From contig CBIFWW010000180.1 of NCBI GenBank assembly GCA_966186435.1, forward strand, positions 1 through 5,950: DNA of 5,950 nt, given 5' to 3'. This DNA is from CBIFWW01 sp966186435. GTDB taxonomy: Bacteria > Pseudomonadota > Gammaproteobacteria > Enterobacterales > Enterobacteriaceae. The notes beneath the pieces are model-generated. The model ran no database searches and was not told where the DNA came from. It saw only the letters and a program-made list of their open reading frames with translations. Both the position numbers and the translations under genes were made by a program. Positions 1 through 5,950 of the stretch are shown here, piece after piece (within the stretch, counting starts at the first letter, position 1; every line of letters begins with the position of its first letter).

Positions 1-120
1 TTTTTATTCACATGCCGATAAGAAACTTCGGCCGCTACAGTGCGCACATTTCCATCCTGTCCAAACATGCTACTTTGGAGCAACTCTGGACGATAAGGTC
101 TAGAATTCAGCCAGACAAAA
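1..120. other. Unassigned upstream region, no recognisable gene
   Basis: I recognise no gene here on either strand. On the + strand the longest ATG frame is 12-140 (42 codons), with no ribosome binding site and no protein resemblance I know. On the - strand one frame is open from an ATG at 68-66 to the left edge (about 22 residues, starting MFGQDGNVRT), also unrecognised. Neither the conserved N-terminus of QueG, the divergent neighbour in E. coli, nor the C-terminus of Orn appears. The stretch is visibly more AT-rich than the genes to its right and holds short palindromes (GTGCGCAC at 40-47, CGGCCG at 29-34). The simplest reading is an intergenic region with the nnr promoter; the far left could be the edge of an unknown gene. 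Confidence 0.5.
75..106 (+). promoter_or_regulatory. Tentative sigma-70 promoter for the nnr operon
   Basis: TAGAAT at 101-106 matches the -10 consensus at 5 of 6 positions and would start transcription near 113, just before the ribosome binding site at 123-128. The best -35-like hexamer is TTGGAG at 75-80, but the 20-nt spacer is longer than usual, and hexamers at 16-18 nt spacing are poor. A promoter is expected here because the operon needs one, but the exact site is weakly supported. Confidence 0.2.
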
Positions 121-122
121 TT

Positions 123-128
123 GAAGGA
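123..128 (+). promoter_or_regulatory. Shine-Dalgarno site of a leader ORF upstream of nnr
   Basis: GAAGGA at 123-128 is the strongest ribosome binding site ahead of nnr. It sits 34 nt before the nnr ATG at 163, too far to serve it directly. It is correctly spaced for the GTG codons at 134 (5 nt) and 137 (8 nt), which open a short frame ending on the nnr start. Confidence 0.35.
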
Positions 129-133
129 CGGCT

Positions 134-166
134 GTGGTGAAACACGCAGTGGGTGGCAAGCAATGA
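134..166 (+). CDS. Possible 10-codon leader peptide overlapping the nnr start
   Basis: Tandem GTG codons at 134 and 137 open a frame that would give a 9-10 residue peptide (VVKHAVGGKQ, first residue Met if used) and stops at TGA 164-166. The stop overlaps the nnr ATG (163-165) as ATGA, the usual arrangement for translational coupling. The GAAGGA at 123-128 is well spaced for it, whereas nnr itself has only a mediocre GGTGG at 151-155. No repeated regulatory codons and no attenuator hairpin are visible, so a coupling role is more likely than amino-acid sensing. It could equally be chance in a 40-nt stretch. Confidence 0.25.
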   Translation: MVKHAVGGKQ

Positions 167-1662
167 AACCGGGTACTAAAACATTACCTCACCATCTGTG
201 GTCGGCGGGCTGGTTACGCCAGGCGGAAGCCGATGCAGCCGATAGCCTGGGGCTAACCCTGTATGAACTGATGATGCGCGCGGGCAACGCCGCCTGGGAA
301 TGCGCCCGGCAACATTATCCTGCCAGCCAACACTGGCTAATCCTCTGCGGCCACGGCAATAACGGTGGCGATGGCTACGTGGTAGCCCGGCTGGCCCAGG
401 CCGAGGGGCTTCAGGTGACGCTACTCGCCCTCGATAGCGACAAGCCCCTGCCAGAGGAAGCCCTACAGGCCCGGGATGCCTGGCTCAGCGCCGGTGGCGT
501 TATCCATGAAAGCTCCCTCACTTTCCCCGAAGGCATTGACCTTATTGTTGATGGCTTATTAGGTACCGGGCTTAACGCAGCCCCGCGCTCCGATGTGGCT
601 GGTCTTATCGAGCGGATCAATGGCCACCCTGCACCCGCGCTGGCGCTGGATATTCCCTCTGGCTTGCTGGCTGAAACCGGGGCCACACCCGGTGCGGTGG
701 TAAAAGCCGACCATACCATCACCTTTATCGCCCTTAAGCCGGGTTTATTAACCGGGCAGGCCCGTCAGTGCGTAGGGCAGCTCCATTACCATAGCCTGGG
801 GCTTGATGGCTGGCTGGCCCAACAGGTGCCGGAATGGGGCCGTTATGACGCCAGTGATATGCCCCGTTGGTTGTATCCCCGCTCGGCCACCGCCCACAAG
901 GGCGACAATGGCAGGCTGGTGATTATCGGTGGTGACCATGGCACAGCCGGTGCTATTCGTATGGCCGGGGAGGCGGCGTTACGGGCCGGGGCCGGGCTGG
1001 TGCGGGTACTCACCCGAGAAGAAAATATCCCGCCATTGCTGACGGCGCGCCCGGAGCTAATGGTGCAATTCTTGAATGATTCAACCCTTGATGATGCACT
1101 GGAATGGGCGGATGTGGTGGTGATTGGCCCCGGTTTGGGGCAGGGGGCATGGGGTAAGAAAGCGCTGCGTAAAGTGGAAAACTTCCGCAAACCGATGTTA
1201 TGGGATGCGGATGCCCTTAACCTGCTGGCAATCAGCCCGGATAAACGTCAAAATCGTCTGATCACCCCCCACCCTGGCGAGGCCGCCCGTTTACTGAATT
1301 GCAGCGTGGCGGATATTGAACACAACCGGCCCGCCGCCGCGCACCGTCTGGCCCAGCGTTATGGGGGTGTGGTGGTGTTAAAAGGGGCGGGGACATTGAT
1401 TGCCACAAGCCACGGTGAACAGGCCATTGCCGATGTGGGTAACCCCGGCATGGCGACCGGTGGCATGGGGGATGTGCTCTCCGGCATCATTGGCGCATTG
1501 CTGGGGCAGAAGCTTTCCCTCTATGATGCAGCCTGTGCCGGTGCCGTTGCCCACGGTGCTGCCGCCGATGCCGTGGCGGAGCGCTTTGGCACCCGAGGCA
1601 TGCTGGCGAGTGATTTATTTACCACGCTGTACCGTTTTGTTAACCCGGAAATGAATAGCTAA
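163..1662 (+). CDS. nnr: Bifunctional NAD(P)HX epimerase / ADP-dependent NAD(P)HX dehydratase
   Basis: Repairs hydrated NADH and NADPH in the cytoplasm. The N-terminal domain epimerises R- and S-NAD(P)HX, and the C-terminal domain dehydrates the S form back to NAD(P)H using ADP. Counting from ATG 163 (499 aa; E. coli is about 515), the epimerase half shows GHGNNGGDG at 63-71, VDGLLGTGL at 129-137 with D130, and DIPSGL at 163-168. The ribokinase-like dehydratase half shows HKGD at 245-248, GPGLG at 322-326, DADALN at 348-353, TPHPGEAARLL from 368, KGAGT at 407-411 and the glycine-rich GGMGD with D437. I chose ATG 163 because it lines up with the E. coli N-terminus. An in-frame TTG at 121 would add 14 unconserved residues and has no ribosome binding site. 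First gene of the cluster; it ends 2 nt before tsaE. Confidence 0.96.
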   Translation: MKPGTKTLPHHLWSAGWLRQAEADAADSLGLTLYELMMRAGNAAWECARQHYPASQHWLILCGHGNNGGDGYVVARLAQAEGLQVTLLALDSDKPLPEEALQARDAWLSAGGVIHESSLTFPEGIDLIVDGLLGTGLNAAPRSDVAGLIERINGHPAPALALDIPSGLLAETGATPGAVVKADHTITFIALKPGLLTGQARQCVGQLHYHSLGLDGWLAQQVPEWGRYDASDMPRWLYPRSATAHKGDNGRLVIIGGDHGTAGAIRMAGEAALRAGAGLVRVLTREENIPPLLTARPELMVQFLNDSTLDDALEWADVVVIGPGLGQGAWGKKALRKVENFRKPMLWDADALNLLAISPDKRQNRLITPHPGEAARLLNCSVADIEHNRPAAAHRLAQRYGGVVVLKGAGTLIATSHGEQAIADVGNPGMATGGMGDVLSGIIGALLGQKLSLYDAACAGAVAHGAAADAVAERFGTRGMLASDLFTTLYRFVNPEMNS

Positions 1663-1664
1663 AA

Positions 1665-2126
1665 ATGATAAACCGTGAAATCCCGCTCTCTGACGAACAA
1701 GCGACGTTAAACTTGGGTGACCGTATCGCACGGGCCTGCCAGGGTTCCACCGTGATCTATCTGTATGGCGACTTGGGGGCCGGGAAAACCACCTTTAGCC
1801 GGGGGTTCCTCCATGCGCTGGGCCATAACGGCAATGTGAAAAGCCCGACTTACACCCTGGTGGAGCCTTACGCTCTGGAAAACCTGACGGTGTATCACTT
1901 CGATTTATACCGCCTGGCAGACCCGGAAGAACTCGAGTTTATGGGGATCCGTGATTACTTCACTAACGACGCCATCTGCCTGGTGGAGTGGCCGCAGCAG
2001 GGCCAGGGCGTGCTGCCAGAGCCAGACATTGAAATTCACCTGAGCTATCAGGATCAGGGGCGCGAGGCGCTGGTTAAAGCGGTTTCCGGTAACGGTGAAG
2101 CGCTGCTGGGCCGGTTGGCCCAATAA
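1665..2126 (+). CDS. tsaE: tRNA t6A biosynthesis ATPase TsaE
   Basis: Cytoplasmic P-loop ATPase that works with TsaB, TsaC and TsaD to make N6-threonylcarbamoyladenosine at A37 of ANN-decoding tRNAs. It binds the TsaB-TsaD dimer and its ATPase activity is needed for catalytic turnover. The 153-residue protein has the usual length. Visible motifs are Walker A GDLGAGKT at 35-42 (K41, T42), the switch-like SPTYTLVEPY at 60-69, HFDLYR at 78-83 with D80, and VEWP at 107-110 with E108 and W109. All are conserved family positions. The ATG lies 2 nt after the nnr stop and has no clear Shine-Dalgarno at normal distance (only GGAA at 1648-1651), so translation is probably coupled to nnr. In E. coli the gene (formerly yjeE) is essential. 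Confidence 0.97.
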   Translation: MINREIPLSDEQATLNLGDRIARACQGSTVIYLYGDLGAGKTTFSRGFLHALGHNGNVKSPTYTLVEPYALENLTVYHFDLYRLADPEELEFMGIRDYFTNDAICLVEWPQQGQGVLPEPDIEIHLSYQDQGREALVKAVSGNGEALLGRLAQ

Positions 2127-2127
2127 T

Positions 2128-2133
2128 AAGGGA
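2128..2133 (+). promoter_or_regulatory. Ribosome binding site of amiB
   Basis: AAGGGA lies 7 nt before the amiB ATG, inside the 14-nt gap after tsaE. It overlaps a second in-frame TAA (2127-2129) directly after the tsaE stop. It supports the chosen amiB start and suggests independent initiation. Confidence 0.7.
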
Positions 2134-2140
2134 TACGGGA

Positions 2141-3481
2141 ATGAGTCAGCTAAAAGGTTGGTTGTGTTTTGCCTTGCTGTGGCTGTGCGCCTCCGCTGGG
2201 GCGGCGAGCTTATCTGACATCCAGGTATCCAACGGCGACCGCCAGGCGCGTATCACCCTCAGTTTTATTGGCGACCCAGATTATGCCTTTAACCAGAATA
2301 CCCGGCGCAGCGTGGCACTAGATATCAAACAGTCCGGGGTAATCCAGGGGCTGCCATTGATGTTCAGCGGCAACAATCTGGTGAAAAGTATCCGCGCCGG
2401 GCAAGCCCAGAGCAGTGATTCCCTGCGGCTGGTGGTGGATCTGACCGAGAATGGTAAAACCCAGGCGGTGAAACGCCAGAATGGGGCCAACTATCAGGTG
2501 GTATTCACGATCGACGCTGACCGGCCGGTTCCGCCGCCGCCAAAACCAATTGTGCGCCAGCCTGTCGCGCCTGCTCCTGTGGCTCGCGCCACTGAACCTG
2601 CCCGCAACCCCTTCCGTACTGATAATGACCGGGTAACCGGGGTCATTGGCACTGAAAGCACAATTCGCCCGGCGCGCACGGCCAAAGGTGGCAATTCAGA
2701 ACGGGTGACCGTCGCCATTGATGCCGGCCACGGTGGCCAGGACCCAGGTGCCATTGGCCCGGGGGGCACCAGAGAGAAAAACGTCACCATCGCTATTGCC
2801 CGTAACCTTCGTAGCTTGCTCAACGCTGACCCGATGTTTAAAGGGGTGCTGACCCGCGACGGCGATTACTTTATCTCAGTCATGGGCCGCTCTGATGTGG
2901 CCCGTAAACAGAACGCTAACCTGCTGGTATCAATCCATGCCGATGCCGCGCCAAACCGCAGCGCCTCGGGTGCCTCGGTGTGGGTGCTGTCGAACCGCCG
3001 GGCTAATTCTGAAATGGCGGGCTGGCTGGAACAACATGAGAAGCAGTCTGAATTACTGGGCGGTGCCGGGGATGTGCTGGCCAATAGCCAGGCCGACCCT
3101 TATCTCAGCCAGGCAGTGCTGGATTTGCAATTCGGCCATTCCCAGCGGGTGGGGTATGATGTCGCCACCAGCGTGATTCGCGAATTGCGGCGGGTAGGGG
3201 CGATTCATAAGGCGCGCCCTGAACATGCCAGCCTCGGGGTGTTACGTTCCCCGGACATTCCATCGTTGCTGGTGGAAACCGGCTTTATCAGCAACAACAG
3301 TGAAGAACAGATGCTGGCGAGCGGTGATTATCAGCAGAAAATCGCCGAAGCTATCTACAAGGGGCTGCGGAATTACTTCCTTGCCCATCCGCTGCAAGCT
3401 GACCCGAAAGTTGAAAACGGCCCAAGCCGTAGCGCCCGCAATGGCGGGGCTTTATCTGGCCAGGTTGCCAGCACCCAGTAA
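2141..3481 (+). CDS. amiB: Periplasmic N-acetylmuramoyl-L-alanine amidase AmiB
   Basis: Zinc amidase that cuts the bond between N-acetylmuramic acid and the L-alanine of the stem peptide, splitting septal murein so daughter cells separate. In E. coli it is activated at the septum by EnvC under FtsEX control. The 446-residue product has a Sec signal peptide (about 1-21, cleavage likely after ASAGA) and an AMIN domain at about 24-125 for septal targeting. A Pro/Ala-rich linker (about 130-155) leads to an Amidase_3 domain at about 189-412. Zinc ligands are H197 (DAGHGG), E212 (TREKN) and H266 (SIHAD); the catalytic glutamate is E379 (LLVETGF). The segment at about 290-330 matches the autoinhibitory helix region of E. 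coli AmiB. The 30-residue tail is low in conservation and no C-terminal LysM domain is present, as in E. coli. Length is normal for the E. coli-type protein. Confidence 0.96.
   Translation: MSQLKGWLCFALLWLCASAGAASLSDIQVSNGDRQARITLSFIGDPDYAFNQNTRRSVALDIKQSGVIQGLPLMFSGNNLVKSIRAGQAQSSDSLRLVVDLTENGKTQAVKRQNGANYQVVFTIDADRPVPPPPKPIVRQPVAPAPVARATEPARNPFRTDNDRVTGVIGTESTIRPARTAKGGNSERVTVAIDAGHGGQDPGAIGPGGTREKNVTIAIARNLRSLLNADPMFKGVLTRDGDYFISVMGRSDVARKQNANLLVSIHADAAPNRSASGASVWVLSNRRANSEMAGWLEQHEKQSELLGGAGDVLANSQADPYLSQAVLDLQFGHSQRVGYDVATSVIRELRRVGAIHKARPEHASLGVLRSPDIPSLLVETGFISNNSEEQMLASGDYQQKIAEAIYKGLRNYFLAHPLQADPKVENGPSRSARNGGALSGQVASTQ
2428..2435 (+). other. Chi octamer in amiB
   Basis: GCTGGTGG, the RecBCD recombination hotspot sequence of enterobacteria. 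It falls in the codons for Leu-Val-Val in the AMIN domain of amiB. Confidence 0.5.
3165..3172 (-). other. Chi octamer in amiB, minus strand
   Basis: CCACCAGC on the + strand, which is Chi on the opposite strand. It is the only one I found in that orientation. Confidence 0.45.
3268..3275 (+). other. Chi octamer in amiB catalytic codons
   Basis: GCTGGTGG spans the codons leading into catalytic E379 (LLVE), so protein constraint with CTG/GTG codon preference could explain it. Confidence 0.5.
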
Positions 3482-3485
3482 GGAG
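3480..3485 (+). promoter_or_regulatory. Ribosome binding site of mutL
   Basis: AAGGAG overlaps the amiB TAA stop and lies 5 nt before the mutL ATG. It is the best Shine-Dalgarno among the five main genes. Its overlap with the stop codon lets ribosomes finishing amiB re-initiate on mutL. Confidence 0.75.
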
Positions 3486-3490
3486 ATATC

Positions 3491-5371
3491 ATGTCGATCC
3501 AGGTTTTGCCGCCGCAGCTAGCCAACCAGATTGCCGCCGGTGAGGTGGTGGAACGCCCTGCATCGGTGGTGAAAGAGCTGGTGGAAAACAGTATCGATGC
3601 CGGGGCTACCCGCATCGATATTGATATTGAGCGCGGTGGGGCCAAACTTATCCGCATCCGCGATAACGGCAGCGGCATCAAAAAAGATGAACTGGCCCTG
3701 GCGCTGGCACGCCATGCCACCAGTAAGATTGCCAGCCTGGATGACCTGGAGGCGATCATCAGCCTTGGTTTCCGGGGCGAGGCCTTAGCCAGTATCAGTT
3801 CTGTCTCCCGCCTGACGTTAACTTCCCGTACCGCAGAGCAGCCTGAAGCCTGGCAGGCCTATGCCGAAGGGCGCGATATGGCCGTTACTGTAAAACCGGC
3901 GGCGCACCCGGTGGGGACTACTCTGGAAGTGTTGGATCTGTTCTACAACACTCCGGCCCGGCGCAAATTTATGCGCACTGAGAAAACCGAATTCAACCAC
4001 ATTGATGAGATTATCCGGCGTATTGCTCTGGCCCGCTTCGACATCGCTATTAATTTAAGCCATAACGGCAAACTGATGCGCCAGTACCGGGCGGTAGCGG
4101 AAGGGGGTCAACGTGAGCGCCGGCTGGGGAGTATCTGTGGCCCGGCGTTCCTGGAAAACGCGGTGGCGATCGAATGGCAGCACGGTGATTTAGCCCTGCA
4201 CGGCTGGGTGATCCTGCCGGAAGCGGCCAATACCAGCATGGCGGAAATTCAGTATTGCTATGTCAATGGCCGGATGATGCGCGATCGCTTGATCAACCAC
4301 GCTATTCGCCAGGCCTGTGAAAACCGCCTGGGGGCCGATCAGCAACCGGCCTACGTGCTCTATCTTGAAGTTGATCCCCATCAGGTGGATGTGAACGTCC
4401 ACCCCGCCAAGCATGAGGTACGCTTCCACCAGTCGCGGTTGGTGCATGATTTTATCTACCAGGGCGTACTGAGTGCATTGCAGCAGGCCATGGCCCCGGA
4501 AGTGTTACCCGATACTGGCACCCCGGCGGCGGCCTGGCAGCCAGAAAACCGCGCCGCCGCTGGCCGCAATCAGTTTGCTGAGCCAGCCAGCCCGGCATCC
4601 GCCACCGCCCGCGAGCCGAAATCCAGCTATTCAGGTGGAGGCAGCACCGGGGGCAATCAGGCCAGTGCCAGTACCGCCGGTGGTGCCAGCTGGCCCAATG
4701 CCGCCCCTAACTACCAGAAACAACAGGGGGCATTGTATCGCCAGTTGATGGATGCCCCTGCTGCACGGGAACCCACCCCGCCTAAGCCTGCCCAATCCCC
4801 GGCCCTGGCTGGCCATGAGCAAAGCTTTGGCCGGGTGCTGGCAGTGGTGAAGCAGCAATATGCGTTGCTGGAGCGGGGCGATAATTTACAACTGCTGGCG
4901 CTGCCGGTGGCTGAACGTTGGCTGCGGATGGCGCAACTGACACCTGGCGATGAAGCATTACGGGGGCAGCCGCTGCTGATCCCGGTACGGCTCAAACTGT
5001 CGAAAGAAGAGCGCCAAATCTTGGCGCAATGGCAGCCGCAGTTGGCAGATATTGGCATAGATTATGGGATTGATGGCCAGCATGTGACCATTCGAGCCGT
5101 GCCTTTACCCTTGCGCCAACAAAATTTACAAAACTTGATTCCTGAACTGATAGGCTACTTGGCGCAGTTAACAGAGTGTGAAATTCCAAAAGTCACTCAG
5201 TGGTTGGCACGCCAACTAATAAGTGACATCAATGAGTGGACGCTCGCTCAGGCGATTACCCTGTTAACTGATGTGGAGCGTTTATGCCCACAACTGATGA
5301 AAGCGCCGCCAGGTGGTTTACTTCAACCTGTTGATCTACTCCCGGCGATGAATGCCCTGAAACATGAATGA
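3491..5371 (+). CDS. mutL: DNA mismatch repair ATPase MutL
   Basis: Links mismatch recognition by MutS to MutH nicking of the unmethylated strand and to UvrD loading. The 626-residue product (615 in E. coli) has a GHKL ATPase domain at about 1-332. It carries motif I with E29 and N33, DNGSGI at 58-63 (D58), GFRGEAL at 93-99, and R266, a DNA-binding residue in E. coli. The linker, about 333-444, is rich in Ala, Pro, Gly and Ser and includes a Gly/Ser stretch near 378-395. The dimerisation domain starts near SFGRV (445) and holds the beta-clamp-binding QPLLIP at 493-498. The endonuclease motif DQHA(X)2E(X)4E of MutH-less bacteria is absent, so a Dam/MutH-type pathway is inferred. It starts 9 nt after amiB and overlaps miaA by 8 nt. 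Confidence 0.97.
   Translation: MSIQVLPPQLANQIAAGEVVERPASVVKELVENSIDAGATRIDIDIERGGAKLIRIRDNGSGIKKDELALALARHATSKIASLDDLEAIISLGFRGEALASISSVSRLTLTSRTAEQPEAWQAYAEGRDMAVTVKPAAHPVGTTLEVLDLFYNTPARRKFMRTEKTEFNHIDEIIRRIALARFDIAINLSHNGKLMRQYRAVAEGGQRERRLGSICGPAFLENAVAIEWQHGDLALHGWVILPEAANTSMAEIQYCYVNGRMMRDRLINHAIRQACENRLGADQQPAYVLYLEVDPHQVDVNVHPAKHEVRFHQSRLVHDFIYQGVLSALQQAMAPEVLPDTGTPAAAWQPENRAAAGRNQFAEPASPASATAREPKSSYSGGGSTGGNQASASTAGGASWPNAAPNYQKQQGALYRQLMDAPAAREPTPPKPAQSPALAGHEQSFGRVLAVVKQQYALLERGDNLQLLALPVAERWLRMAQLTPGDEALRGQPLLIPVRLKLSKEERQILAQWQPQLADIGIDYGIDGQHVTIRAVPLPLRQQNLQNLIPELIGYLAQLTECEIPKVTQWLARQLISDINEWTLAQAITLLTDVERLCPQLMKAPPGGLLQPVDLLPAMNALKHE
3577..3584 (+). other. Chi octamer in mutL
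   Basis: GCTGGTGG lies within the codons for ELVE (residues 29-32) of the MutL ATPase motif I. Confidence 0.5.
5125..5156 (+). promoter_or_regulatory. Tentative internal promoter for miaA inside mutL
   Basis: TTTACA at 5125-5130 matches the -35 consensus at 5 of 6 positions. TAGGCT at 5151-5156 is a weak -10 (3 of 6) but is preceded by TGA at 5148-5150, an extended -10 pattern. The 20-nt spacer is long. It lies in a local AT-rich dip of mutL, about 200 nt before miaA. In E. coli miaA is known to be transcribed from promoters inside distal mutL, which makes the location plausible. I see no convincing sigma-32 site: CTTGATT at 5134 lacks a matching CCCCAT-type -10. Confidence 0.25.
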
Positions 5372-5950
5372 CGTAAGCAAGGCTAGCCTGCCTAAGGCAA
5401 TTTTTTTAATGGGGCCAACGGCGTCCGGTAAAACGGCGCTGGCTATTCGGCTGCGGGAAATCCTTCCGGTGGAGATTATCAGCGTCGATTCGGCGTTAAT
5501 TTATCGCGGAATGGATATTGGTTCGGCCAAGCCTTCAGATGAAGAGCTGGCTCAGGCCCCGCACCGCTTATTAGATATCCTCGATCCTTCCCAGGCTTAC
5601 TCGGCTGCAGATTTCCGCCGCGATGCCTTGAAAGAGATGGCGGATATTACCGCCGCAGGGCGTATTCCTCTGCTGGTGGGTGGCACCATGCTCTATTTTA
5701 AAGCGTTACTCGAAGGATTATCACCGCTGCCGTCGGCAGATCCGGTGGTCCGGGCTGAGATAGAAAAGCGTGCAGCCGCAGAAGGGTGGGAAGCGCTGCA
5801 CCAGCAGCTGCAAGCCATTGACCCAGTCGCGGCGGCGAGGATTCATCCAAATGATCCGCAAAGACTTTCTCGCGCACTGGAAGTTTTTTTTATTTCGGGT
5901 AAAACTTTAACTGAGCTGACGCAAACGTCAGGAGACGCTCTGCCTTATCA
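5364..5950 (+). CDS. miaA: tRNA dimethylallyltransferase MiaA, 5' part
   Basis: Transfers a dimethylallyl group from DMAPP to N6 of A37 in tRNAs that read codons starting with U, the first step toward ms2i6A. The window holds the first 195 codons of a protein that is about 316 residues in E. coli; it leaves the window intact and in frame. Visible motifs are the P-loop GPTASGKT at 17-24, SVDSALIY at 40-47 with catalytic D42, PSQAYSAADFRRDA, VGGTMLYFKALLEG and HPNDPQRLSRALEVF. Resemblance to E. coli MiaA is very high, particularly after the P-loop. The ATG overlaps the last three codons of mutL (ATGAATGA). No strong ribosome binding site precedes it, so translational coupling to mutL is likely. 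An ATG at 5368 is excluded because it stops after two codons. Confidence 0.97.
   Translation, partial: MNDVSKASLPKAIFLMGPTASGKTALAIRLREILPVEIISVDSALIYRGMDIGSAKPSDEELAQAPHRLLDILDPSQAYSAADFRRDALKEMADITAAGRIPLLVGGTMLYFKALLEGLSPLPSADPVVRAEIEKRAAAEGWEALHQQLQAIDPVAAARIHPNDPQRLSRALEVFFISGKTLTELTQTSGDALPY
5672..5679 (+). other. Chi octamer in miaA
   Basis: GCTGGTGG lies in the codons for LLVGG of MiaA, a strongly conserved segment. Confidence 0.5.

Noticed and set aside
100..108. Overlapping XbaI and EcoRI recognition sequences, suggesting a cloning junction
   Set aside because: TCTAGA and GAATTC share bases here, but the surrounding sequence does not look like a polylinker or vector. The pattern is readily explained by chance in an AT-rich promoter region.
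12..140. 42-codon + strand ATG frame upstream of nnr
   Set aside because: It has no Shine-Dalgarno and no recognisable protein, and it ends inside the leader region, overlapping the proposed ribosome binding site. Chance is the simpler reading.
121..162. TTG 121 as the nnr start, adding 14 residues
   Set aside because: No ribosome binding site precedes it, the extra residues do not resemble the family, and ATG 163 aligns with the E. coli start.
411..1190. Minus-strand open frames of 60-115 codons under nnr
   Set aside because: They lie opposite a highly conserved coding frame, have no ribosome binding sites and show low-complexity Ala/Ser/Pro/Arg composition typical of antisense readings of GC-rich genes.
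2494..3759. Overlapping open frames on both strands across amiB and the amiB-mutL junction
   Set aside because: The AmiB and MutL frames have all expected motifs. The others are shadows, including a 128-codon minus frame that crosses two genes and shows no family motif.
5202..5216. Short inverted repeat TTGGCACGCCAA in distal mutL
   Set aside because: A 5-bp stem with a 2-nt centre inside coding sequence is too short for a terminator or a convincing operator.

Overview
This window comes from the chromosome of a gammaproteobacterium of the order Enterobacterales. The proteins read as close relatives of the Escherichia coli versions along their whole length, but with many substitutions and a GC-rich codon bias. 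That fits a non-Escherichia enterobacterium (Serratia/Yersinia/Gibbsiella-like, a guess from general resemblance). It is core genome: I see no mobile element, prophage, CRISPR array, RNA gene or pseudogene.

Layout: positions 1-120 are unassigned sequence with no recognisable gene on either strand. From about 121 to the right edge, five genes lie head to tail on the + strand in the classical order nnr - tsaE - amiB - mutL - miaA. Spacing is very tight (2 nt, 14 nt, 9 nt, then an 8-nt overlap), so they form an operon-like unit. miaA is cut by the right edge; in E. coli it is followed by hfq and hflX.

The genes have unrelated functions. Nnr repairs damaged NAD(P)H. TsaE is the ATPase of the t6A tRNA-modification complex. 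AmiB is a periplasmic amidase that splits septal murein at division. MutL couples mismatch recognition to strand incision. MiaA prenylates A37 of tRNAs that read UNN codons. TsaE and MiaA both modify position 37 of tRNAs, next to the anticodon. All catalytic motifs I checked are present.

The less ordinary points are small. A 10-codon leader ORF has a well-placed ribosome binding site and stops on the nnr start codon. The divergent queG gene that abuts nnr in E. coli is missing from the left flank. The end of mutL has a local AT-rich dip with a promoter-like site upstream of miaA. Several Chi octamers occur in the amiB-mutL-miaA part. I found no evidence for an undescribed system.
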